Translations under genes and position numbers: made by a program
Part shown: piece after piece, positions 1-5,088 of the stretch
How the letters are laid out: every line of letters starts with the position of its first letter
Position numbering within the stretch: the first letter of the stretch is position 1
DNA from: Planctomycetes bacterium RBG_16_41_13
GTDB taxonomy: Bacteria > Planctomycetota > Brocadiia > Brocadiales > Brocadiaceae
Assembly: GCA_001828295.1 (NCBI GenBank)
Contig: MHYI01000284.1
Location: 1,404-6,491 of the forward strand
Direction: 5' to 3'
DNA length: 5,088 bases
Notes under the pieces: generated by a model
Seen by the model: the letters and a program-made list of their open reading frames with translations, nothing else
Told to the model about the DNA's origin: nothing
Databases searched by the model: none

Positions 1-2385
1 ATGATATAAAACGAAATCAATTAAAAAACTTATTGATGCGTCTAAAATGGGGGTTTCTTTTTTTGAATCGATTGCCTCGCAAAGTTTATTTGCCTTTGCC
101 AGCATCTGTTTGTGGTGGTCGTCTATTTTTTGTATATTGATGCAATACTCATTTCTCCAGTAGAAAATAGGAAGGCTGTTGAGGGTTGGGTCTAACAGAT
201 GTTTTCTTCTTTTCTTAAATGTTTCGAAAAGTTTCCATCGTATTACCGGGATATCCCGGAGTTCATTGCCTGATATTTTACAAATCTCCACCGGTTCCGT
301 TGCGCGAATCTTAAACAGGCTGGGCATACCGAAAAGCACGCCTTCTTCACCGAAGAAATCGCCTTCTTCCAGGGTTTCCAATACATCCTTTCCGATATAT
401 ATTTGCAACTTTCCCATCTTAACAACATAAAGGTCGGAACAGTTTTTATCCAAAAAAATCTCTCCTTCGGGATAGTGGTGGAAACTCATTGCGCGTGTAA
501 GCATAACCTGCCTTAGATATGATATGGAATAACCAAGAAGCCATGTCTTTTGCAGGAATTTTCTTTTTTCCTGTATTTTCTCAATTTTGCAATACAGTTC
601 ATTCTTCTTTACAAACCCGATATACAATGAGCGGGGCAATCTTAATGCCTGCACAAAACTTGCTGCACGATACGTGTCCGCCGAAGGGGCATTGTTCAGC
701 GCTGACATTTCACCAATCAAAGCGCCTGCAGACAATATGCTCTGCCTTCCCGTGCAGGCTTGTATGTGTTCTACGTTTCCGGTTAAAATTAAAAAAATAT
801 CATCCGGGATGGTTCCGCCCTTTAGCATGATCGTTTCCGGATTAAACGAAATTACCGGGTTGTTCAACAGGATTCTTACCTGGTAAAGAGGCGCGGCGGG
901 AAAGTACGATTTCAGATACTGAAAGGCATATTGGCGGGCATACTCCTGATGGGTGGGAATTAATACGTCAACCATTCCAAAAGGGGCGCCTGAGCCGATT
1001 TCTTTCTGCTGACTGGTCAATTCCGAAGAGGTATGCGATAATATGATCTTCCCCGATGTATCCTTCCGGAAATCTTCTGCTTTCCCGTGAATTAATCCGC
1101 CACCTATATCAATTTTTTTTAAGGTGACTTCTTGTAAATATTCTTTTTTTACCCGGTCATAAAACTTTTTGGAAATCCCGGAGCCTGCGTTGTCCTCTGA
1201 AATCATGCCGTTTAACGCATCAAGATCTACGGTATCAGCATAGTGTGCATAGGTTTTATAGCCGTCTTCACATAAAGCGCGAAAAATGAATATGTTGTTT
1301 TCCACCGGGTGGGGGGAAATCATAGGGTATACCTCTAAGCCGTCAATATTATTCCAGACGTTAAACTCAAGATCGTTTACTTCAAAGTAATCGGAAAAAT
1401 TTTTCTCTTCAATAGAAGCCAAAGCGGAGAGTTTTTTAGCGACAGAGACACGCACCAAGGGTGTGGCAAAATATTTGACCCGGTGATCCGCCCGCATTAA
1501 TGTAGTAAGTCCGGCAAAATGGTCATCGTGGGCGTGGGTATGGAAGATGCCTTCAATCTCGTTAATATTAATTCCTAAAGCTATAAGACTATTGGCGATA
1601 TTCGGTTCTGCGTCGATCAGATATATTTTCCCCTGAAACATTATAATACTTGACATAGCAGGGCGTTTGATATCCCATCCATCGCCCTGCCCGGAATGAA
1701 TTATCGCAAAATACTCCCTCTTTGTGTTGTGAAACCCAAGTGAATAGGGGGCGCTGTAGTTTTCGTGGCTGGCAAGATTCAGGTCCACCGTAACAAACTC
1801 GCCCTGATACTGAAATTCAAAGACATTTAGACGTAAATGTCTGATAAACACGCCATTTCGAATTTCCGTAGGCTCGTTTTTCACTATTACGGCGTCGAGA
1901 AGGTCTTTAGTTTTATGGATTTTTCCATAGGCAAATTTTAACTTTACGTTCATTAATTCCTTTGCCTCGTCAGGAGACATGCCGGCATTTATTAATTCTC
2001 CTTCAGATACCAAACCGTAATTGCCTCTGTATATATATTGCATTTGAGCCTCCACCTGATCCGCTGACCCAATAAGCATTGGTTTGGCATTTGTATTATT
2101 GGGGTGATTGGGCAACATCATTCCCTGGCGGTAGAGCATCTGCATAACGGGAAATTCTGCAAGATTTGCAAATCTTCCATTTTGTACTAACAAGTCTGAC
2201 AATAAAATAGCATTAGGCCCCGATTCATACTTATCCTCTCCTACTATTCTGTTTTGGATAAACCCCTGTTTTTTTAAATGTTTTACGGCATCCGCCGGGC
2301 AACCACACAAGATATAAACACCGGCTTCGGGTATTTCTACCCAAAAGACTCCATTGGTAATCTTGCATTTTCTTAATTTGGACAT
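1..2385 (-). CDS. Metallo-beta-lactamase / twin cyclic-nucleotide-binding-like / hemerythrin fusion protein (3' end off window)
   Basis: Reading leftward from ATG at 2385 gives 795 uninterrupted codons to the window edge. Residues 1-215 are a conserved N-terminal region without a nameable fold (VEIPEAGVYILCGCPAD near 16-32, EFPVMQMLYRQGMMLPNHP near 77-95). Residues about 220-485 are a metallo-beta-lactamase fold: D258, the HxHxDH motif (H284, H286, D288, H289 in FHTHAHDDHFAG), H359 in SPHPVENN, D384 in HYADT and H479 in PTHQ, so a dinuclear metal site looks intact. Residues about 500-600 and 620-730 are two CRP-like cyclic-nucleotide-binding domains, with cassettes at GALIGEMSAL (554-563) and GDFFGEEGVLFG (675-686). 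From 739 a hemerythrin domain begins (FYWRNEY..IDDHHKQM); H758 and H795, the last visible residue, fit its first two iron ligands. No signal peptide or membrane segment is seen, so the protein is probably cytosolic. I recognise the N-terminal plus MBL arrangement as a recurring uncharacterised bacterial family, but its substrate is unknown. Hemerythrin domains bind O2 or NO, so sensing is a reasonable inference. The start is supported by an SD; the frame is open further upstream, but no better start was found. Confidence 0.9.
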   Translation of the reverse strand, partial: MSKLRKCKITNGVFWVEIPEAGVYILCGCPADAVKHLKKQGFIQNRIVGEDKYESGPNAILLSDLLVQNGRFANLAEFPVMQMLYRQGMMLPNHPNNTNAKPMLIGSADQVEAQMQYIYRGNYGLVSEGELINAGMSPDEAKELMNVKLKFAYGKIHKTKDLLDAVIVKNEPTEIRNGVFIRHLRLNVFEFQYQGEFVTVDLNLASHENYSAPYSLGFHNTKREYFAIIHSGQGDGWDIKRPAMSSIIMFQGKIYLIDAEPNIANSLIALGININEIEGIFHTHAHDDHFAGLTTLMRADHRVKYFATPLVRVSVAKKLSALASIEEKNFSDYFEVNDLEFNVWNNIDGLEVYPMISPHPVENNIFIFRALCEDGYKTYAHYADTVDLDALNGMISEDNAGSGISKKFYDRVKKEYLQEVTLKKIDIGGGLIHGKAEDFRKDTSGKIILSHTSSELTSQQKEIGSGAPFGMVDVLIPTHQEYARQYAFQYLKSYFPAAPLYQVRILLNNPVISFNPETIMLKGGTIPDDIFLILTGNVEHIQACTGRQSILSAGALIGEMSALNNAPSADTYRAASFVQALRLPRSLYIGFVKKNELYCKIEKIQEKRKFLQKTWLLGYSISYLRQVMLTRAMSFHHYPEGEIFLDKNCSDLYVVKMGKLQIYIGKDVLETLEEGDFFGEEGVLFGMPSLFKIRATEPVEICKISGNELRDIPVIRWKLFETFKKRRKHLLDPTLNSLPIFYWRNEYCINIQKIDDHHKQMLAKANKLCEAIDSKKETPILDASISFLIDFVLYH

Positions 2386-2394
2386 TGATAAAAA

Positions 2395-2401
2395 CCTTCC
2401 T
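2395..2401 (-). promoter_or_regulatory. Shine-Dalgarno site of the MBL/hemerythrin fusion gene
   Basis: On the minus strand AGGAAGG lies 9 bases upstream of ATG 2385. The frame stays open upstream to a stop at 2569-2571, so this site decides the start. Upstream in-frame TTG and GTG codons lie in or beyond the promoter and repeat sequence and have no comparable site. Confidence 0.75.
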
Positions 2402-2428
2402 GCAAATACTAAAAATAGAACGTAAACT

Positions 2429-2457
2429 ATTATAGCCAAACAAATACGGTTCCCGAA
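2429..2457 (-). promoter_or_regulatory. Candidate sigma-70-type promoter of the leftward gene
   Basis: The minus strand has a perfect TATAAT at 2434-2429. At 17-base spacing the -35 position (2457-2452) reads TTCGGG, which matches the TTGACA consensus only at the two Ts, so recognition would rest mostly on the -10. Transcription would begin near 2422 and give a leader of about 37 bases that includes the Shine-Dalgarno site. The spacing to the gene is plausible; the weak -35 limits confidence and suggests an activator could be involved. Confidence 0.5.
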
Positions 2458-2481
2458 AGATGAACAATAAAATTCACTGTA

Positions 2482-2521
2482 AGGGGTGGCACGGACAAAC
2501 TTGTTTGTCCGTGCCACCCCT
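2482..2521. repeat. Perfect 40-base inverted repeat, copy 1 of an intergenic repeat
   Basis: The arms at 2482-2500 (AGGGGTGGCACGGACAAAC) and 2503-2521 are exact reverse complements over 19 bases and are separated only by TT. The arms are GC-rich inside AT-rich DNA. No T-run follows on either strand, and the element sits upstream of two divergent genes, so it is not a terminator in this position. A related, eroded copy lies at 2777-2812. Small palindromic intergenic repeats (REP- or MITE-like) are the most likely class, probably dispersed in the genome; the window shows only two copies. Confidence 0.85.
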
Positions 2522-2695
2522 CTAACGAATAATAGAAGCACTGTTTTGCGTGATTTTTCATAATAACGCTAAAACTATACCATTGCACCTATGGCAAGTA
2601 AATTAATTTTAAATAATTCGTAACACTTTAGTACCTTATCAGTAATTTCTTTGCACACTTCCATTCGTCAGTGCATGCTTTTTGGCAAAATATTT

Positions 2696-2741
2696 AATTG
2701 TGAAATCCGAAATGCTCAATATACTAAAGAGGTTCACAATT
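2696..2741. repeat. 9-base inverted repeat bracketing the candidate -10
   Basis: AATTGTGAA at 2696-2704 and TTCACAATT at 2733-2741 are exact reverse complements separated by 28 bases. The left arm overlaps the candidate -35, and the right arm falls at the predicted transcript start. The TGTGA/TCACA cores resemble CRP half-sites, but the spacing is far beyond the 6 bases of a CRP site, so a different regulator or coincidence is more likely. Confidence 0.4.
2698..2725 (+). promoter_or_regulatory. Candidate promoter for the leader ORF and priA
   Basis: TTGTGA at 2698-2703 (4 of 6 to TTGACA), a 16-base spacer, and TATACT at 2720-2725 (5 of 6 to TATAAT). Transcription would start near 2732, about 115 bases before the priA ATG. 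It would begin at the end of the AAAGAGG that could serve as ribosome site for the ORF at 2743, so the promoter and that ribosome site cannot both be right as drawn. A 9-base inverted repeat overlaps the -35 and brackets the -10. Confidence 0.4.
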
Positions 2742-2742
2742 T

Positions 2743-2850
2743 ATGATGTATCAACTTGATACAAAGCAATTATTCCGTAAGGGGCGGCACGGGCAAGCCT
2801 TGCTTGTCAGTGGTATAGTTAACAATAAAACTCTCTTTCATCAGCGATGA
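2743..2850 (+). CDS. Possible 35-residue leader ORF overlapping the priA start
   Basis: ATG at 2743 opens 35 codons ending in TGA at 2848-2850, which overlaps the priA ATG (2847-2849) in an ATGA arrangement. AAAGAGG at 2726-2732 is a plausible Shine-Dalgarno site 10 bases upstream. The peptide begins MMYQLDTKQLFRKG and ends VNNKTLFHQR; it is basic and matches no family I know. Its middle is encoded by the eroded repeat copy, which argues that the frame may be accidental. In its favour, the priA ATG has no ribosome site of its own, so a translated leader would explain how priA is initiated by coupling. Treat it as a hypothesis. Confidence 0.3.
   Translation: MMYQLDTKQLFRKGRHGQALLVSGIVNNKTLFHQR
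2747..2763. promoter_or_regulatory. 17-base perfect palindrome, candidate operator
   Basis: TGTATCAACTTGATACA has two perfect 8-base arms around a single central C. It lies about 15 bases downstream of the predicted start from the 2698-2725 promoter and about 85 bases before priA, a usual position for a repressor site. The one-base centre makes a tight RNA hairpin unlikely, so a dimeric DNA-binding protein is the better reading. The regulator is unknown. The half-site order (ATCAA..TTGAT) is the reverse of the FNR consensus. Confidence 0.4.
2777..2812 (+). repeat. Eroded second copy of the intergenic inverted repeat
   Basis: Bases 2777-2798 match the left arm of copy 1 (2479-2500) at 19 of 22 positions, and the three differences are all transitions. 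After a one-base insertion the match continues through TTGCTTGTCAGTG with two further changes, and then the right arm loses similarity. Only about 7 base pairs of the central hairpin can still form (2792-2798 with 2802-2808, one of them G-U). The sequence just left of both copies is also loosely alike (CAAT, ATTC, GTAAGGGG in order), so the repeat unit may be longer than the palindrome. Both copies point the same way. Confidence 0.7.
2811..2819 (+). promoter_or_regulatory. Possible extended -10 element close to priA
   Basis: TGGTATAGT fits the TGnTATAAT extended -10 pattern with one mismatch. No -35 match is seen at 16-18 bases. Transcription would begin near 2826, leaving a leader of about 20 bases without a Shine-Dalgarno sequence before the priA ATG. 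It lies exactly where the right arm of the second repeat copy has eroded. Confidence 0.25.
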
Positions 2851-5088
2851 GTATTGCCGATAAATCATCAAAATTTCAAGAGACGCCAACCGGTCAGACG
2901 GCACAGCAATTATTTGCGGAAGTGGTTTTTAATATTCCGTTAAACAAGCTGTTTCACTACAACGTGCCTCCGGATTTAAGGGAACTCCTCACGCCTGGTA
3001 TGCGTGTAAAAGCGCCTTTTGGCAATAAGGTAATTACCGGTTTTTGCGTAGGCATTACCACCATACCTTCCGTATATAAGACCAAAGATCTCATGGGGAT
3101 ACTGGATGCGTTTCCTCTGGCGGACGAGACTATGCTCAGGATTACAAAATGGCTTTCTTCCTACTATTGCTGTGGATGGGGAGAGGCGATACATGCGGTG
3201 ATACCCCCGGTCGTCAGGCGCGGCGCTAAGGAAAAGAAAGACATTTTTGTTAGCTGCGGCAAACCTCTTACCGCTTTTGAAAAAGAAACGGTTTTGCAAT
3301 CAAAAAAACGCGCGATAAAACAGGCGAAGGTGCTGGAATTCCTTTTTAATCAGGCGCAAAATACAGAAATACGCGCAAAAGACCTGATGAAGGCTACCGG
3401 CGGCACTATGTCAATGCTCAGGCAGTTAGAACAGGAAAACCTCCTGCGCCTGGAAGAACGGCAGGCAGACGCCGTAAATGCCCTGAAGGGAGGTGCACCG
3501 GGACAACATTTAGCGCTTTCCGAAGAACAGCAGGCCGCCTTCACCTTAATCAAAGAGAAACTGGCAGAACCGTCTCAGGGAATCATCCTGCTTCATGGCA
3601 TAACAGGCAGCGGGAAAACGGAACTGTATCTTCAGACAATAGCCAAACTATTGGAACAGGGAAGAAAAGCCCTGTTCCTTGTCCCTGAGATATCGCTTAC
3701 CTCTCAAAGTATTCAGAGGATAAAGGAAAGATTCAATAACGTGGCGGTATTGCACAGCCATTTACAAGGCGCCTTTCACTATGCACAGTGGAAAGATATA
3801 AAGGAGGGCAGGGTGGACGTGGTTGTCGGCGCCAGGTCTTCTATTTTTGCTCCGTTGAAGGATGTGGGACTGATCATTCTTGATGAAGAACACGAGAATA
3901 CGTATAAACAGGAAAACAGCCCCAGGTATAATGCGCGGGATATTGCCATTCTCAGGGCGACCTACGAAAATGCAATGGTTATATTGGGCACCGCTACCCC
4001 GTCGCTGGAAAGTTATTATGAGGCAGAAAAGGGGAATTATACAAAGATTGTCCTTTCCAAAAGGATCGGAACCCTTCAACTGCCGCATGTTGAAATTGTG
4101 GATATGCTTGAAGAAGTCCGCAAGAAAAGGGGATACCATGTTGTATCGCAACGGCTTGAATATTATATGAAACAGGCATTGTCCCGGAGGGAGCAGGTAA
4201 TTTTATTTTTAAACCGCAGGGGTTTTACCCCTTACATTCATTGTAAGAGGTGCGGGTTTGTATTAAAATGCCACCGGTGTGATATCCCCCTTACCTTTCA
4301 CAAAAAGTTAAATATTGTACTGTGCCATTACTGCCATGCGGAGGCAATCCCCCCGGAGTCGTGTCCGGATTGTATGGCAAATTATATTAATTACCGTGGT
4401 TTTGGCACTGAAAAAATAGAAGAGGTGATTGCTAAAAAATTTCCCGGATATAACATTCTCCGGATGGATAGCGATTCCATGAGATCCCACGGCTCCCATG
4501 AAAAGGCATTGAAGGCATTCGAAGAGGGAGAATTCCAGATATTACTCGGCACACAAATGATCGCAAAGGGCCTCGACTTCCCCAATGTCACCCTGGTAGG
4601 CGTAATTTCTGCGGATACCATGCTGAATCTTCCGGATTTTCGTGCAGGCGAAAGGACCTTTCAGTTAATATCTCAGGTTGCGGGACGTACGGGAAGAGGG
4701 CAAAAGGGGGGGCGCGTGATAGTGCAGTCCTTTAATCCAAGACATTACAGCATTACCTATGCTGCAGCCCATGACTATGAAGGTTTTGCAAAAAAGGAAT
4801 TGGAATATAGAAAACCATTGAACTATCCCCCGTTTGGCAGGATGGCAAGGATTATCTTTCGTGGCGCATCGGAAAAAAATACAGAGGAGAAGGCATTGGT
4901 GATTGCCGGTAAACTGAAAGAAATCGCAAAAGAAAGCAATAATCAACTGCAAATACTGGGGCCGTCACCCGCCCCGGTAATGAAAATTAATAATCTGTTC
5001 CGATGGCATCTTCTGATGAAAGCAAAAGACCACCAGCGCATCCACGATGCATTGCTATGCGTTGCCGATATGCTGAAACCAACAAAAG
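2847..5088 (+). CDS. priA: Primosomal protein N' / replication-restart helicase PriA (C-terminus off window)
   Basis: 747 codons are open to the window edge; E. coli PriA is 732 residues, so only the last residues can be missing. PriA recognises stalled forks and D-loops, unwinds DNA 3'-to-5' and starts reloading of the replicative helicase. The DNA-binding N-terminal domain covers about 24-120 (EVVFNIPLNKLFHYNVP), followed by a winged-helix region near 155-205. Helicase lobe 1 has Walker A GITGSGKT (251-258), VPEISLT (279-285), Walker B DEEH (346-349) followed by the characteristic NTYKQENSPRYNARD, and GTATPS (381-386). The zinc-binding insertion has four cysteine pairs: 466/469, 475/478, 493/496 and 506/509. 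Lobe 2 has GTQMIAKGLDFPNV (568-581) and QVAGRTGRG (610-618). The C-terminal domain includes YPPFGRMARI and ILGPSPAPV. ATG 2847 is the first start after an in-frame stop at 2826; it adds about 22 residues before the conserved domain and has no Shine-Dalgarno sequence. Confidence 0.97.
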   Translation, partial: MSIADKSSKFQETPTGQTAQQLFAEVVFNIPLNKLFHYNVPPDLRELLTPGMRVKAPFGNKVITGFCVGITTIPSVYKTKDLMGILDAFPLADETMLRITKWLSSYYCCGWGEAIHAVIPPVVRRGAKEKKDIFVSCGKPLTAFEKETVLQSKKRAIKQAKVLEFLFNQAQNTEIRAKDLMKATGGTMSMLRQLEQENLLRLEERQADAVNALKGGAPGQHLALSEEQQAAFTLIKEKLAEPSQGIILLHGITGSGKTELYLQTIAKLLEQGRKALFLVPEISLTSQSIQRIKERFNNVAVLHSHLQGAFHYAQWKDIKEGRVDVVVGARSSIFAPLKDVGLIILDEEHENTYKQENSPRYNARDIAILRATYENAMVILGTATPSLESYYEAEKGNYTKIVLSKRIGTLQLPHVEIVDMLEEVRKKRGYHVVSQRLEYYMKQALSRREQVILFLNRRGFTPYIHCKRCGFVLKCHRCDIPLTFHKKLNIVLCHYCHAEAIPPESCPDCMANYINYRGFGTEKIEEVIAKKFPGYNILRMDSDSMRSHGSHEKALKAFEEGEFQILLGTQMIAKGLDFPNVTLVGVISADTMLNLPDFRAGERTFQLISQVAGRTGRGQKGGRVIVQSFNPRHYSITYAAAHDYEGFAKKELEYRKPLNYPPFGRMARIIFRGASEKNTEEKALVIAGKLKEIAKESNNQLQILGPSPAPVMKINNLFRWHLLMKAKDHQRIHDALLCVADMLKPTK

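Larger units (their letters stand above)
2386..2846. other. Divergent intergenic region
   Basis: 461 bases separate the two divergent start codons. The left 140 bases hold the leftward gene's SD, its promoter and a perfect GC-rich inverted repeat. The stretch from about 2522 to 2695 is AT-rich with stops in most frames, and I see nothing definite in it. The right 150 bases hold a candidate promoter, two palindromic elements, an eroded second repeat copy and a possible leader ORF, all upstream of priA. No tRNA, structured RNA or terminator with a T-run was recognised. Confidence 0.8.

Noticed and set aside
519..886. Two plus-strand frames of about 100 codons opposite the nucleotide-binding-like domain
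   Set aside because: Both are antisense shadows of a clearly conserved protein and overlap each other.
278..1726. Flavodiiron-type (ODP/FDP) MBL domain, attractive because of the hemerythrin partner
   Set aside because: The motif is HxHxDH (H284, H286, D288, H289), the hydrolase type; the flavodiiron form would have HxExD.
2231..2467. 78-codon minus-strand frame overlapping the start of the fusion gene
   Set aside because: It starts upstream of the TATAAT, runs through the promoter and then overlaps the strongly recognised fusion protein in another frame; the peptide has no recognisable features.
2482..2521. Strong hairpin as a rho-independent terminator
   Set aside because: No T-run follows on either strand, and it lies upstream of two divergent starts, with no gene ending into it.
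2675..2746. 23-residue plus-strand frame from ATG 2675 whose TGA overlaps ATG 2743
   Set aside because: It has a similar ATGA overlap, but it has no ribosome site, is very short, and all three frames are open for a while here, so chance is sufficient.
2749..2761. FNR/CRP-type site from the ATCAA and TTGAT words
   Set aside because: FNR sites read TTGAT-N4-ATCAA; here the half-sites are in the opposite order and separated by one base. The TGTGA and TCACA words nearby are about 30 bases apart instead of 6.
2463..2830. Direct repeat AACAATAAAA at 2463-2472 and 2821-2830 as target duplication of an inserted element
   Set aside because: Ten AT-rich bases are easily repeated by chance, the flanks do not match, and the enclosed 350 bases show no terminal inverted repeats or transposase.
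3762..4151. 129-codon minus-strand frame opposite the priA helicase domain
   Set aside because: It lies wholly antisense to conserved PriA motifs; its length is explained by the sense coding sequence and its peptide resembles no family.

Overview
The window holds two large genes transcribed divergently from a 461-base intergenic region, and both run off the window edges. Composition is moderately AT-rich, the genes are well separated, and the spacer carries GC-rich palindromic repeats. No rRNA, tRNA, CRISPR or insertion sequence is visible. The host is a Gram-negative-type bacterium. The repeat style and the leftward protein family make an anammox planctomycete (Brocadia/Kuenenia-like) my best guess, but that is an impression from memory and not something the sequence proves.

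Left part (1-2385, minus strand): 795 codons of an unusual signalling-type fusion protein. In order it has a conserved N-terminal region, a metallo-beta-lactamase-fold domain with a full set of metal-ligand motifs, two cyclic-nucleotide-binding-like (CRP/CAP-type) domains, and the start of a C-terminal hemerythrin domain cut by the window edge. Both nucleotide-binding-like domains keep the Gly-Glu of the phosphate-binding cassette but have Ser where the phosphate-binding Arg is expected. The gene has a good Shine-Dalgarno sequence and a perfect TATAAT upstream.

Middle (2386-2846): AT-rich intergenic DNA holding the leftward gene's promoter, a perfect 40-base inverted repeat, a second eroded copy of that repeat, a 17-base perfect palindrome, a 9-base inverted repeat that brackets a candidate rightward promoter, and a possible 35-codon leader ORF whose stop codon overlaps the start of the next gene (ATGA).

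Right part (2847-5088, plus strand): 747 codons of PriA, the primosomal replication-restart helicase. All helicase motifs and the eight zinc-binding cysteines are intact, and only the extreme C-terminus is missing. There is no obvious functional link between the two genes. The divergent layout suggests separate control, with the regulatory-looking palindromes lying on the priA side.
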